Notes: generated from the sequence alone by a model not told the origin. A stretch of 64,000 nt of DNA from JAGQPD01 sp020426865 (GCA_041399065.1 JAWKTN010000003.1:1178001-1242000), one strand, 5' to 3'. Positions 1 to 9,695 are shown, numbered from the stretch's first letter. Program-made: numbers and translations.

Positions 1-1
1 C

Positions 2-220
2 TGTGTGGCATGGTACTACCACGCTGTCGTAACAACGTTTGCAATCCTGTTCTCTTCCGTATTGATCGACGTCGCACTCTATCTTTTCATGGGTGAATTG
101 GTGGAATGCTACCGCTGTCACGCACAATACCGTGGCACGGCCGATGTCGCCGAACACGGTGCTTTCGACTTGGAAACACACGAGAAGTACCGGCAGCGCC
201 GCCTGCGCGGACAAAGCTGA
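2..220 (+). CDS. C-terminal part of a membrane protein with a CxxC motif (5' end outside window)
   Basis: The reading frame is open to the left edge, so only the last 72 or so residues are visible. A hydrophobic stretch (TTFAILFSSVLIDVALYLF) is followed by a CYRCH motif that could bind metal or form half of a zinc ribbon. The tail is charged (AFDLETHEKYRQRRLRG). A membrane segment followed by a short cysteine-containing cytoplasmic tail is what is seen; the function is unknown. An internal GTG at position 5 is unlikely to be the real start because the frame stays open upstream. The gene ends about 315 bases before the secretin gene. Confidence 0.55.
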   Translation, partial: CVAWYYHAVVTTFAILFSSVLIDVALYLFMGELVECYRCHAQYRGTADVAEHGAFDLETHEKYRQRRLRGQS

Positions 221-534
221 ACATCATGGCATTGCCATCGTTCGTGCGATATGCCTCGAACCTCGAGGTATCAGGCCTCGCACGCCTTTGCTAGCTTTCC
301 TAACACTGAAGTCACGCAGGTTCCTTTCCTGTTTTCCAACGCTATTCCCGGTGTCATGGGGCCGTTGGCAACGTCTGGCGAAGGATTTCTAACCGATTTG
401 CCTATAGGAATTGTGCCGGCAAGTCCGATTATGCCACTGGTGCAGTCCCGATTTGGCGTGGAGGTGCTATCGGTCCGCGTTTTGATTTGGCAATCGTGTG
501 CATCACGCACGCAAAGAAACAACGGTGACCCAAT
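221..534. other. Intergenic region upstream of the secretin gene
   Basis: About 314 bases with no convincing gene. The short frames that cross it have no ribosome binding site and no recognisable protein character. It must hold the secretin promoter, but no clear -35/-10 pair was recognised. The Shine-Dalgarno in front of the secretin ATG is poor. Confidence 0.4.
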
Positions 535-3500
535 ATGATATCACAGCGAAATCGAGGCCTACTTCTTGTTGTGGCGACGGGACTGCTGTCGGTCGCTCTA
601 TCGGCGACCGTTTCGCGGGGCCAATCCAATGGTCCGTCGCGGTTTAGCAGTTATCAGCTTCACAACGCGAAGGTCGACGATATTGAACCGCGACTGCGTG
701 AGTTGCTCGGTGACAGGGCAGCGGGTGTCGAAATCCTGACGGACCGTCAGGCGAACCGACTGTTGGTCAACGGGCCGTCCTCGATCCAGGAATTTGTCGG
801 ACAGTCGCTGGCATTCCTCGACTCGCCGGCTGACAACGGTGAAACTGGGGGGGCCGGCGACCGAGCCGTCTTGCGAGGCTATCGCGTCCGTCCGGAGGAG
901 TTAGCCAGTCGCTTTGCGGAGCTCTCGCGTCAGTTTGCTGACAACGCCGCCGTTCGTGTGACACAGGATCCGCGTTCAGGGCAGATTCTCGTTGTCGCCC
1001 CCGAGGCCGTACACGAACAGATCGCACAACGGATGGCGTCCGGCGGGACCGGAGGCCAGGCGGTATCGAGCCCTGGTCGCGCCGCGCAGACTCTTCCGCC
1101 GCCGGCTATCGCTCGTGATTCAGACGGTCAACTGACGGAACCAGTTGGCAGTCCGCCAGTTGGCAGTGGACCGGTTGTGCAGCGGTTTGTCAAGCTGCGA
1201 GAGATCACGAACCGGGAGATGGAGCAGGGGTTGCAGCGATTGTGGGGGCGCGCGTTACCGAAGGCGACGTCGCCCGATGGACGTACTGCGACAATCGCCG
1301 TACCTGTCGGCAATGGCGAGAATGTAAATCTGCGACTTGGTCCGGCCGAACAGCAGGTAACGGTAGAAGGTCCGTTGCGACAGGCCAATGCCTGGGTGCA
1401 GTTGGTCGAAGCATTGGATAGCCGGGACGCCGACCCCAACAGCAAGACGAATATTGTTCCCTTGCGACGTGCCGAGCGCGAGTTAGTCCGGCGCGCGTTG
1501 GACATCATGATTCGCGGGACGACGGGTAATCTCGGTGCCAGCAGTGCGTCAGCAATTCGGCTGGGTGGATCTAGCGCCACGGCCGCATTGGGGGGCCAGA
1601 TCCTCAATCGGGTGCTTCAAGGACAAGTAGGAGCCGACGGACAGCCGGAGGCACCTCCCGAGGGTCAAGCGGAGGATGGGGCAACCGACGGAGCTGGCGA
1701 TACTCCGCTGATGGGCCCCGTCTATATTGAATTCCTTGAGGGATTGGACATCATCATCATTCGCGGCGACCCCAGGGATGTCGAGCGAGTTTCCAAGTTG
1801 ATTGAAGAGATCGAGGCCCTGAACCAAGGGACGATTCCCGAACCAGAGATCGTTCCCCTGCAGTATGCCGGAAGCCAGGCGTTGGGGGAACTGGTGACGA
1901 ATCTATACACGCAGTCGCTATCCACGCGACAGGGGCCGGTGACCATCACGCCGTTGATCAAGCCGAACGCGCTAATGCTGATCGGTCGCAAAGAAAACGT
2001 TGACGTCGTCAAGAAGTTGATTGCCCAATTGGATGTTGAATTGCCTGTCGACAGCCAATTCATGATCATTCCATTGCGATATGTCCCGGCGACGACGGCC
2101 AAACAGACGCTCGATCAGTTCTACAATTCCGACCTGACACAGGGCGGAAACGGGTTTACGCAAGCGCGTCCGGGCCTAATGGTTCGAGTGAACGTGGTGG
2201 CGGAAGTCCGCAGCAATTCGTTGTTGGTACAAGCAGCGCCGCGCGACCTGGCCGAAATCCAAGCGTTAGTGAAACAGATGGACGTGGCGACGAGCGATAC
2301 GGTGAACGAAGTTCGCGTCGTTCGATTGACGAACAGCCTGGCGGAAGAGCTTGTGATTGTGTTGGAGCAGGCGATTCGGGGCACGGCACAAGGCGCGGCT
2401 GGTGGTACCGGCGGTGTGGGAGGTGTTGGCGGCGCTGGAGGCGTCGGCGGAGCGGGCGGTTTTGGTGGTGCTGGCGGCGCGGGAGGAACCGGCGCGAACG
2501 CTCAGAACCAGATTGCCCCGTACCGCAGCGCGATGTTGGCTTTGGCGTTGGTCGACAACGAAGGAAAGCGGTTACTGCAGTCGGGCATTTTGCAGGACGT
2601 ACGCGTTGTCGCCGATGCGAACGCGAATGCCATCATCGTGACCGGCCCCAAGGACAGCATGTCACTGATGGAGGCGTTGATTCGCGAATTGGACAAAGCA
2701 CCCGCGGCCGACTCGCAGTTGAAGGTATTCACCATTCTGTACGGTGACGCACAGCAATTGGCGGACATGCTGACGGAGTTATTTCAGCAGCAAGGGGGGA
2801 ATCTGCCGCTACAATCACCGAGCGAGAACACGTTGATACCGTTGCGATTCACGGTGGACGTACGAACCAACAGCATCATTGCGTCGGGATCACAGGCCGA
2901 CATGCAGGTGGTTGAGGCGATCTTATTGCGATTGGATGAGGACGACGTGCGTCAGAGACGCAGTTTTGTCTATCGCCTGCGTAACGCATACGCGCCCGAT
3001 GTTGCAACAGCAGTGCAGAATTTTCTGACGAACGAAAGTTCCATTCAGGACTTGGCGCCTGACCAGCTAAGCCAGCAGCAGCGAGTCGAGCGTGAGATAG
3101 TGGTTGTTTCGGAGATTGGCAGCAACAGCTTGATTATCAGTGTTACTCCCAAGTACTACGAGAAAGTCTATCGGCTGATCCAGGACCTGGACCGTCGCCC
3201 GCCAATGGTGTTGATCCAGGTGTTAATCGCGGAAGTGAATCTGAATAAGGTACACGAGCTCGGGGTCGAGCTGGGAATACAAGACTCGCTGCTGTTCGAT
3301 CGTAGTGCGATCACGACGGCGTCGGCGACCGCCCCATCGCAATTGTCGCCGGGCTTCAATTTCAACAATCAATCGTTGGGTAATGCATCGACAACGGCGT
3401 CCATTGCCACGCGGAATACAATCGCAGGGCAGGCGCTGAGCAGTTTTGCCATAGGTCGCAGCAACTCGACGTTGGGATACGGTGGCCTAGTTCTATCGGC

Positions 3501-4542
3501 CAGCAGTGACGCGGTGAGTGCTTTAATCAGAGCGTTGGAGCAGGACCAGCGTATGGAAGTGCTGACACGCCCGCAGGTGATGACGTTGGACAACGTGGCG
3601 GCCACGATCCAAATTGGCCAAAGCGTCCCGTCGATACAGTCGTCGCAGATTACAGCCACGGGAACGATCAATACTACAACTTACCGCGACGTGGGGATTC
3701 TTTTGACCGTAACGCCCCGCGTCAGTCCAGACGGCCTAGTCGTCATGACAGTCTCAGCGCAAAAGTCCAGTCTCGGTGCGATCAACGATGGTGTGCCGAT
3801 TTCGATCAACGCCACTGGTGACGTAATTAGGGCACCAATTATCAACATCACGCAAGCGCAGACGACTGTGAGTTCTCGAAGTGGTCAAACAATCATATTA
3901 GGCGGATTGATCACGAAGAACCGCACCGAGCTAATACGAGGTATTCCCTTGGTTTCCGACATTCCTGTACTGGGCGATCTCTTCAAATTCGAAAGCTACA
4001 ACGAAGGCCGGACCGAATTGATGATCATCCTCACGCCGTATATCATCCGCGACGAAAGCGATATGGAGATGGTCAAACAGGTCGAATTGCAGCGGATGAG
4101 TTGGTGCTTATGCGATGTGACAAACATCCATGGCGATGTGGGACCATATGGAATGTCAGAATGGGACAACACACCGACTGAGGTGATCTACCCCGACCAA
4201 GATCCGACAGGCACCAACGGTATGCTTCCGTCAGATGGGTTTCCGCCGGATGGCAGCATGCCCATGCAAATGGACGAGCGGATCCCGATGCCAATGGGGG
4301 GAGGTAGAATACAGACAAATGGTTCCGAGGGTGTCATCGAGGCGATGCAAGCCGGACTCGTTGTACCGGTTCAGTCACCACGCGGAATGCCGTCGGGCGC
4401 GGTCCGATTGCGGCAGAACTCCAACCCGGATCTTCGTCGTGCTGCTCACGAACAGAGCCCACAAGGAACGGTTGCCAATCCGGCAAACGCTGAGGCGGCT
4501 GGACAGAATACGAAACGTCTGCGTCTTCCGTTTATGCGATAG
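535..4542 (+). CDS. Very long secretin (type II secretion / type IV pilus GspD-PilQ family)
   Basis: Encodes an outer-membrane secretin of 1335 residues; typical GspD is about 650-750. A signal peptide (residues 1 to about 30, ending near SRGQ) is followed by about nine N1/NolW-like repeats. Each carries a pattern like xxVPLRYAxxxxLxxLLxxLY, for example around residues 445, 505 and 735. A glycine-rich low-complexity stretch lies at about residues 618-657. The C-terminal secretin core begins near residue 885 (PPMVLIQVLIAEV) and contains the conserved VPSIQ, TVSSRSGQTIILGGLI and IPVLGDLF-type elements before the last beta strand (LMIILTPYII). A roughly 150-residue Met/Pro/Gly-rich tail follows. 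It should form the gated channel of a secretion system or pilus. The lipoprotein gene lies 23 bases downstream, so the two are probably co-transcribed. Confidence 0.93.
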   Translation: MISQRNRGLLLVVATGLLSVALSATVSRGQSNGPSRFSSYQLHNAKVDDIEPRLRELLGDRAAGVEILTDRQANRLLVNGPSSIQEFVGQSLAFLDSPADNGETGGAGDRAVLRGYRVRPEELASRFAELSRQFADNAAVRVTQDPRSGQILVVAPEAVHEQIAQRMASGGTGGQAVSSPGRAAQTLPPPAIARDSDGQLTEPVGSPPVGSGPVVQRFVKLREITNREMEQGLQRLWGRALPKATSPDGRTATIAVPVGNGENVNLRLGPAEQQVTVEGPLRQANAWVQLVEALDSRDADPNSKTNIVPLRRAERELVRRALDIMIRGTTGNLGASSASAIRLGGSSATAALGGQILNRVLQGQVGADGQPEAPPEGQAEDGATDGAGDTPLMGPVYIEFLEGLDIIIIRGDPRDVERVSKLIEEIEALNQGTIPEPEIVPLQYAGSQALGELVTNLYTQSLSTRQGPVTITPLIKPNALMLIGRKENVDVVKKLIAQLDVELPVDSQFMIIPLRYVPATTAKQTLDQFYNSDLTQGGNGFTQARPGLMVRVNVVAEVRSNSLLVQAAPRDLAEIQALVKQMDVATSDTVNEVRVVRLTNSLAEELVIVLEQAIRGTAQGAAGGTGGVGGVGGAGGVGGAGGFGGAGGAGGTGANAQNQIAPYRSAMLALALVDNEGKRLLQSGILQDVRVVADANANAIIVTGPKDSMSLMEALIRELDKAPAADSQLKVFTILYGDAQQLADMLTELFQQQGGNLPLQSPSENTLIPLRFTVDVRTNSIIASGSQADMQVVEAILLRLDEDDVRQRRSFVYRLRNAYAPDVATAVQNFLTNESSIQDLAPDQLSQQQRVEREIVVVSEIGSNSLIISVTPKYYEKVYRLIQDLDRRPPMVLIQVLIAEVNLNKVHELGVELGIQDSLLFDRSAITTASATAPSQLSPGFNFNNQSLGNASTTASIATRNTIAGQALSSFAIGRSNSTLGYGGLVLSASSDAVSALIRALEQDQRMEVLTRPQVMTLDNVAATIQIGQSVPSIQSSQITATGTINTTTYRDVGILLTVTPRVSPDGLVVMTVSAQKSSLGAINDGVPISINATGDVIRAPIINITQAQTTVSSRSGQTIILGGLITKNRTELIRGIPLVSDIPVLGDLFKFESYNEGRTELMIILTPYIIRDESDMEMVKQVELQRMSWCLCDVTNIHGDVGPYGMSEWDNTPTEVIYPDQDPTGTNGMLPSDGFPPDGSMPMQMDERIPMPMGGGRIQTNGSEGVIEAMQAGLVVPVQSPRGMPSGAVRLRQNSNPDLRRAAHEQSPQGTVANPANAEAAGQNTKRLRLPFMR

Positions 4543-4565
4543 ATTCGGCTGGGGGGTCGAGTAAC

Positions 4566-5654
4566 ATGAAAACCTGTTTAATATATCACAGTCTCGTTGC
4601 CCTGGCGATCGCGGGGGTTCTGATGATGTCAGGCTGCGCGACGTTTCATCGGAAGAACCACAAAGCGACACCGCTTAGCGAAGATGGGGCGTTCGGCACT
4701 CCTGAGAGCATTGTGGCCATCTGGAGCGACACGTCGATGGCCGCGATGGGGACCGCTCCGACGCGAGGTTTTGGCGGTCGAATTTACTTTTTCGACCAGC
4801 ACAACAACGCGGTTCCCGCGGCCGGCAAACTAGTAGTCTACGCCTTCAAGGATGAAGGTGACCTCGATGCCGACCGCCCACCCGACCGCAAATATGTCTT
4901 TCCAGCGGAGGATTTTTCACGACACTATAGCGAATCAAACTTCGGCGCGTCCTACAGCGTTTGGGTACCGTGGGATGCTGTTGGAGGAGAACAGTGTAAT
5001 ATCAGTTTGATTCCGATTTTCACCACCGTCGAGGGTAAAGTCGTCGTCGGCGACCAGTCCCGACACATTCTTCCCGGTCGTGCTCCCTTGGTGCAGAGTG
5101 AATCCTCCCACACGATCGTGCCAACCAACGGAGACCCTAAGGATATAGAGACGATCGACTACGAAAGCGAACTCGAATCCACACCGACATTTCTCCGCGA
5201 TGGCGACGTGGCGCGAGCAAGCACAATTCGCGTGCCCAGTGCCGTTCATGCCCGCCTGCTGCGCGGGCCCAATAGCCCGTCGCTTCCAACCGACGAATCA
5301 CTAAACCGTAACATCGGCTACAATGACCCGTCCGCGGAAAGCAGACGCGACAGACCGTCTGTCGCCGCGGCAAGAGCGATCAATTCCGTGCAGGTGCCGG
5401 CGTCGGCTGAGGAAGAAATTCGACGTCGGACGGGGGCGACCCGACCGAATCGGACGTTCCCTCTACCGTCAACTCGTTTCGAACCTGAAAGACTCCCGGT
5501 TCCAGCAACGCCAACCGAGCCGCAACCTGTCGATCGCTCTCCGACGTCACCGACCCAGTCAACACTGCCGTCGATCCCGATCGGCTTACCTGGTAGCTAC
5601 CCAAACGCGATGAATGCGTCGGCGTCGCCGCCCTCGTCGTCAATCGAGTATTGA
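4566..5654 (+). CDS. Putative outer-membrane lipoprotein downstream of the secretin
   Basis: A 362-residue protein with a signal peptide and lipobox (LMMSGC, lipidated Cys24). Residues 40-170 form a compact, apparently globular region with WSDTSMAAMGTAPTRGFGGRIYFFD and a VWVPWD segment. From about residue 190 the protein becomes proline-, serine- and threonine-rich and is probably disordered. It starts 23 bases after the secretin stop, so it may be a pilotin-like or accessory lipoprotein; that role is inference from position. Its last 275 bases lie antisense to the BON-domain gene on the other strand. The low-complexity C-terminus may be tolerated because of that overlap. No family name is certain. 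Confidence 0.8.
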   Translation: MKTCLIYHSLVALAIAGVLMMSGCATFHRKNHKATPLSEDGAFGTPESIVAIWSDTSMAAMGTAPTRGFGGRIYFFDQHNNAVPAAGKLVVYAFKDEGDLDADRPPDRKYVFPAEDFSRHYSESNFGASYSVWVPWDAVGGEQCNISLIPIFTTVEGKVVVGDQSRHILPGRAPLVQSESSHTIVPTNGDPKDIETIDYESELESTPTFLRDGDVARASTIRVPSAVHARLLRGPNSPSLPTDESLNRNIGYNDPSAESRRDRPSVAAARAINSVQVPASAEEEIRRRTGATRPNRTFPLPSTRFEPERLPVPATPTEPQPVDRSPTSPTQSTLPSIPIGLPGSYPNAMNASASPPSSSIEY

Positions 5655-6192
5655 AGCTCGTCGCCGTATTGGTAGTTGGAACGTCAAATGCAACACTCAA
5701 CCGAGTGCGAATCGCTCGCGTCTGTTGCGCTGCAGCCCCTCCCCCGAAACCTTGCTGGCCAAGCCCGGTATTGCCCCGTGTCGCGCCTCGCCCAGTCGTC
5801 GTGCCTCGCCCAGTTGTGGAAGCCCCTTGGGCCGTGATCTGAGAAAATGAATTCTGCGTGTTCGTCGCACTACGCCCGACGAAGCCGCCCTGTTGGGGTG
5901 TGGCCATCCCCCCTTGGGTGCCCGTTCCAAACGCCGTTCCCTGTCCGAATCCCGTGCCTGTTCCTAGGCCACCGGTGCCTGTTCCAAATGCACCCGTTCC
6001 GGTCCCGAATCCACCAGTCCCCGTTCCAAAACTGCCTGTTCCAGTCCCAAAACTACCGGTCCCTATTCCGATTCCTCCCGTGCCTGTTCCGGTTCTGGTC
6101 CCGCCTTGACCCAGAACAGTGGTTGCTAGCCCCGCCACAACCAGTACGCTCAGTAGCCCAGACGCCGTTGGGAACTTGTAAGTGATTCGCAT
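5380..6192 (-). CDS. Secreted BON-domain protein with Gly/Thr-rich repeats
   Basis: A protein of about 270 residues. An N-terminal signal peptide (GLLSVLVVAGLATTVLGQ) is followed by about 65 residues of tandem FGTGTG-type repeats, a linker, and a C-terminal BON domain. The BON match is in the segment YQVSRSGSTAVLTGSV, then ARLALLEPGVFQVRNELTVE. BON domains are usually periplasmic and bind phospholipid or partner proteins. The ATG at 6192 is preferred over a TTG six bases upstream. The entire BON-coding part overlaps, antisense, the 3' end of the lipoprotein gene. The clear domain match makes this a real gene and not a mirror frame. The repeat region is GC-rich and likely to vary in copy number between strains. 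Confidence 0.75.
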   Translation of the reverse strand: MRITYKFPTASGLLSVLVVAGLATTVLGQGGTRTGTGTGGIGIGTGSFGTGTGSFGTGTGGFGTGTGAFGTGTGGLGTGTGFGQGTAFGTGTQGGMATPQQGGFVGRSATNTQNSFSQITAQGASTTGRGTTTGRGATRGNTGLGQQGFGGGAAAQQTRAIRTRLSVAFDVPTTNTATSFNTRLTTRAATPTHSSRLGSYQVSRSGSTAVLTGSVTSESDRQVAARLALLEPGVFQVRNELTVEGTSDSVGSPPSDVEFLPQPTPAPARN

Positions 6193-6512
6193 GGTCAATG
6201 TCTCTGGTAACTCGGGTCTAATGACGCAGATTCACGGGGCCCAGCTGGTCTACGCAATGTTACCCAGCTGGTCTTTGTCTCATGACGGCTGGGACAGTCG
6301 TGTAACACTTTGGATGCTATCGAACCAAGCAACGCTGCCATTTGACGAAATAACGTCCGTTGGCGGAATCTTTCGGTTTTGGCCAAGGGTATTATAGGGC
6401 ACAATTGGCAAAGTGCGCATGGTCTTGCCAGCGCACCGAGCGACGTCAACGAAGATCCTGGCGAAAATTCGCACAGGTAATTCAACACCGGACCGTGAGG
6501 AGGGTAGCGGCA

Positions 6513-8390
6513 ATGGGATGCGGGATGTTTGATCGCGTGAGAAAAAAAGGCTGTTTTTTTGTTCTTTTAGTCGGAATTGTCCTCCCAGGAGGATCAGGGG
6601 CGGCACCGGCTGCAACGGCGGCGGAGGCCGAGTCAAGCTGGGCAAGTCGGGTGTTGCCGGAAAACACGGTGTTGGTCGTGGATGTGCCGAATGTGCAGGA
6701 TCTGGCCGATCGTTTTGACAAGACGGCAATGGGGCACATCATGCGCGACGACCAGATCCGGCCGCTCCTTAGCAGCCTGTACGGGTCGGCTGCCGATGCC
6801 TTTGACCGGATGCGCGAAGAAGTCGGCGCGGGGTTGGACGACGTTCTGGGGATTCCCGGCGGAGAAGTCTGCTTCGCACTGGTGCCAGGTCCGGAAACGG
6901 GGGTACGGGCGGTGTTGATGCTGGAAGTTGGCGAGGACTGGACAACGATCGACCGTTTGATCGACCGTGGTGGATCGGCGTTGGTGGGCGAGGGAGCGCG
7001 CAAACAGAGCGAACGAGTGGGAGGTACGACGTTGATCACCTACCAGCGCGATAGTGACGACGATATCGCTTATGCCAAGAAAGACAATTGCCTGCTCGTG
7101 GTCAACGACACGCTGGTTGCCCGGCAACTGCTGGAAACTTGGGCAGGTTCATCCGGGCAAAAGACGTTGGCTGACAGCCGCAAGTATGCGGAAATTCGCC
7201 AGCGTTGTGCGCCGGATCGAAAGAACCCACCGCAGATCAACTTTTTCGTCGATCCGGTCGGGATCTTTCGCGCCAATGCCCGTGGTGATTTTGGATCGCA
7301 GGTCACCTTGGGATTGCTGCCGTCGTTGGGATTGGATGGTCTCAACTCAATCGGGTTTAGCGCGACGCTGGCACCGGACGACTACGACTCGATCGTGCAC
7401 GCCCACCTGATCATCGACAACCCACGTGAAGCGATCATGAAGATGCTGGCGTTGGATACTGGTGACATGTCGCCCGAAAGCTGGGTTCCGGAAGACACGG
7501 CCAGCTACTCGACAAGTTACTGGGACGTCCCGCAGATTTACACGACGTTGGCGAAGGTCTACGACAGCTTCAAGAGCGAAGGGGCGCTTGATCGGCTGAT
7601 CGAGCGGAACATTTCCGATAAGATCGATATCGATTTCAAGGAGGAACTCATTGAACAGCTAAAGGGTCGGATCACGACCATCGACTGGTTCGATCGCAGT
7701 GAAGAGATTCCCACGCAAGCAAACGCGATTGCGGTGACCGTCAAGGATACCGCACGGATGGAAGCGACGTTGCGAAAGTTGGCCAGCAAGTATCGCGATG
7801 TGATCACGGAGGATACTTATGGCGGCCAGACGTACTATCGATTTACTCCCGAAGGCCGCGAGGAGGCGGAAGAATTTGATTCGCGGAATTTGCCGCCAGG
7901 GATGTTTGGACCACAGGGAGGTATGCGCATGCAGCGCCCCTGTGTCATGGTTTTTGACGGTTGCTTGATCATCGGCAGTTCGCCTCGCCTATTGGAACGA
8001 GTCATTTCGACTCACCAGTCCCCAGATGCGTCGTTGTCGAGAACGTTGGACTACAGTCTGGTGAAAGACCATGCGATCAGCTATCTCAACGAAGCCGCTC
8101 AGCCGGGTGGCTTCTCTTTCCAACGCCCCGAGGAAGGGCTCCGTTGGATGTATTCCATGCTGACCAATCCGGATCTGCTGGAACGGTTAGCCGAACGTGC
8201 CGAACGCCGACCCGATTCGCCGGCCGCTGTCTTGCACAAGGCGTTGGAAGAGCATCCTTTGCCACCCTTTGCCGTGATCCGACGCTACGTTGCTCCCGGT
8301 GGCGCTGTGTTGGTCGACGACCATCTTGGTTGGCACTACTACGCGTTTGGCCTAAAACGCCAAGCGACCGAAGAGGACGAAAAGAAGTAA
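6513..8390 (+). CDS. Secreted planctomycete-type protein of unknown function (DUF3352-like)
   Basis: A 625-residue product from the ATG at 6513, which has a good GAGGAGG Shine-Dalgarno about 10 bases upstream. Longer in-frame starts lack one. After a basic n-region a hydrophobic segment (CFFVLLVGIVLPGGSGA) forms a signal peptide. The mature part begins LPENTVLVVDVPNVQDLADRF and alternates predicted strands with segments such as LLVVNDTLVARQLLETW. This layout resembles planctomycete proteins that model themselves as DUF3352-like repeats; that resemblance is from memory and not proven. No catalytic motif is seen. The gene stands alone between the convergent BON gene and a small His-rich gene. 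Confidence 0.75.
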   Translation: MGCGMFDRVRKKGCFFVLLVGIVLPGGSGAAPAATAAEAESSWASRVLPENTVLVVDVPNVQDLADRFDKTAMGHIMRDDQIRPLLSSLYGSAADAFDRMREEVGAGLDDVLGIPGGEVCFALVPGPETGVRAVLMLEVGEDWTTIDRLIDRGGSALVGEGARKQSERVGGTTLITYQRDSDDDIAYAKKDNCLLVVNDTLVARQLLETWAGSSGQKTLADSRKYAEIRQRCAPDRKNPPQINFFVDPVGIFRANARGDFGSQVTLGLLPSLGLDGLNSIGFSATLAPDDYDSIVHAHLIIDNPREAIMKMLALDTGDMSPESWVPEDTASYSTSYWDVPQIYTTLAKVYDSFKSEGALDRLIERNISDKIDIDFKEELIEQLKGRITTIDWFDRSEEIPTQANAIAVTVKDTARMEATLRKLASKYRDVITEDTYGGQTYYRFTPEGREEAEEFDSRNLPPGMFGPQGGMRMQRPCVMVFDGCLIIGSSPRLLERVISTHQSPDASLSRTLDYSLVKDHAISYLNEAAQPGGFSFQRPEEGLRWMYSMLTNPDLLERLAERAERRPDSPAAVLHKALEEHPLPPFAVIRRYVAPGGAVLVDDHLGWHYYAFGLKRQATEEDEKK

Positions 8391-8501
8391 CCGCGACCCA
8401 ATATCGATGACGCTGGTTGTGGCATCGCGTAATGTCGTCTCGGCGCGCGATTTGCAGTACTTTTCCCCATCGGACGCGTTGCAAGAATGGGGAGAGACAT
8501 G

Positions 8502-8930
8502 ATGAGCACAATCGATCATGCGGCGATACATCGCGAGCATCAAGAAGCCCATCGCGATCACCAAAGTTGGATCGACGACACGTCGCAATGGCGACGAGAA
8601 AATGCTGCGGCGTTGGACGTGATTGCCCAAGTGCAGGATCTCGTCCTCCGCCATGAGGCCGATGTGATGGTCTGGGGATTGGAGTGTGCCTCGCACGAGC
8701 AACACATCCTCATGCACGAGCACGATATCGCTCAGGCCGAGGCCTGTGGAGAACACCGCGAGGTGAAACAGTACGAACTGGAACACCGGCGGATGCAGCA
8801 TCAGCACGAGGCAGCCGGTCAGTCGCACGCCCTGTTGCGGCGACAGCATCTGAGCATCATGCAGCAGATGCAAAGGCTGCGCGACTGGCTGAAGATCACC
8901 GGTCACGTCACCGGTCATGTTGATGCCTGA
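8502..8930 (+). CDS. Small His/Glu-rich helical protein of unknown function
   Basis: A 142-residue protein starting MSTIDHAAIHREHQEAHRDH; a GGGGAGAG Shine-Dalgarno sits about eight bases before the ATG at 8502. The composition is strongly charged and rich in His, Gln and Glu, with heptad-like hydrophobics, so it is probably a helical bundle or coiled coil. Regular His pairs (HEQHILMHEHD, EHRRMQHQHE) could bind metal ions, but this is inference. There is no signal peptide. No family was recognised. It lies between a secreted protein gene and a YbaK-type gene with 145 bases to the latter. Confidence 0.6.
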   Translation: MSTIDHAAIHREHQEAHRDHQSWIDDTSQWRRENAAALDVIAQVQDLVLRHEADVMVWGLECASHEQHILMHEHDIAQAEACGEHREVKQYELEHRRMQHQHEAAGQSHALLRRQHLSIMQQMQRLRDWLKITGHVTGHVDA

Positions 8931-9075
8931 CAATGGACTGGTGTTGTGAAACGCTTTGCGATGACCAACACAGAGCCGTATCGCCGTACGAGCCGCAAGG
9001 CGGCGTGTCACCGAGTCCGCCGATGCTTTCACGTAGCACTGCAAGCGTCCGAACCATTTCGCAAGGAGAATTCCC

Positions 9076-9552
9076 ATGTCACTGGCAGAGTATCTAAGTC
9101 ACCGACACATTTCGTTTCGATTGGTTCCCCATCCAGAAACGCACGCTGCCAATCGCATGGCAGCGGTATTGCATCTGCCAGGTCGGGAAGTGGCCAAGAC
9201 GGTCATGTTGCGGGCTGACCGCGGTTATGTATATGTCGTCGCAGTGCTACCGGCCGATTGTCGAGTCGATACGCTGATGGTCTCCCAGATGCTTGGGGGC
9301 TGCGAGATAAACTTGGCCACCGAACGCGAGATTTGTGAACGTTGTCCGGACTGTGAGCGGGGAGTGCTGCCACCGTTTGGGTCGCTTTATGGGATGCGAA
9401 CGATCGTTGATACCAGGCTCGCACGCTGCGATGAGATTACCTTCGAAGGTGAAACGCATCATGAAGCGATCACGATGAGTTTTGGTGATTTCAGGCGCAC
9501 AGAGGAACCTCTGATTGGCGATTTTGCTCGGCGCGCCTCGGAACGTCTGTAG
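9076..9552 (+). CDS. YbaK/EbsC-type aminoacyl-tRNA deacylase
   Basis: A 158-residue single-domain protein of the YbaK/ProXp family, which hydrolyses mischarged aminoacyl-tRNA in trans. Typical features are the N-terminal YLSHRHISFRLVPH segment, GREVAKTVMLRADRGYVYVVAVLPADCRVD around residues 37-65 (containing the lysine expected in the active site), and the PPFGSLYGMRTIVDTRL segment around residues 97-113. An AAGGAG Shine-Dalgarno lies seven bases before the ATG. Substrate (Cys-tRNAPro or Ala-tRNAPro) cannot be assigned by eye. It may be co-expressed with the baeRF-like gene downstream. Confidence 0.85.
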   Translation: MSLAEYLSHRHISFRLVPHPETHAANRMAAVLHLPGREVAKTVMLRADRGYVYVVAVLPADCRVDTLMVSQMLGGCEINLATEREICERCPDCERGVLPPFGSLYGMRTIVDTRLARCDEITFEGETHHEAITMSFGDFRRTEEPLIGDFARRASERL

Positions 9553-9695
9553 ACAACCAGAACGAGAATTCGGCGATCGGCATGAACCTTGCACTTATCT
9601 CAATAGTGGTGGGCGCAATAGTGGGGAGCTCAATAGTGGGGACGCAATCCCAAGCTATTTCGTAGTTGCGTTGTTTGCGAAATGGGAGGTGTGCC

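Noticed and set aside
6541..6566. Terminator-like A-run/T-run
   Set aside because: It lies inside the coding sequence of the secreted protein and encodes RKKGCFF; the stem is too short to be convincing.
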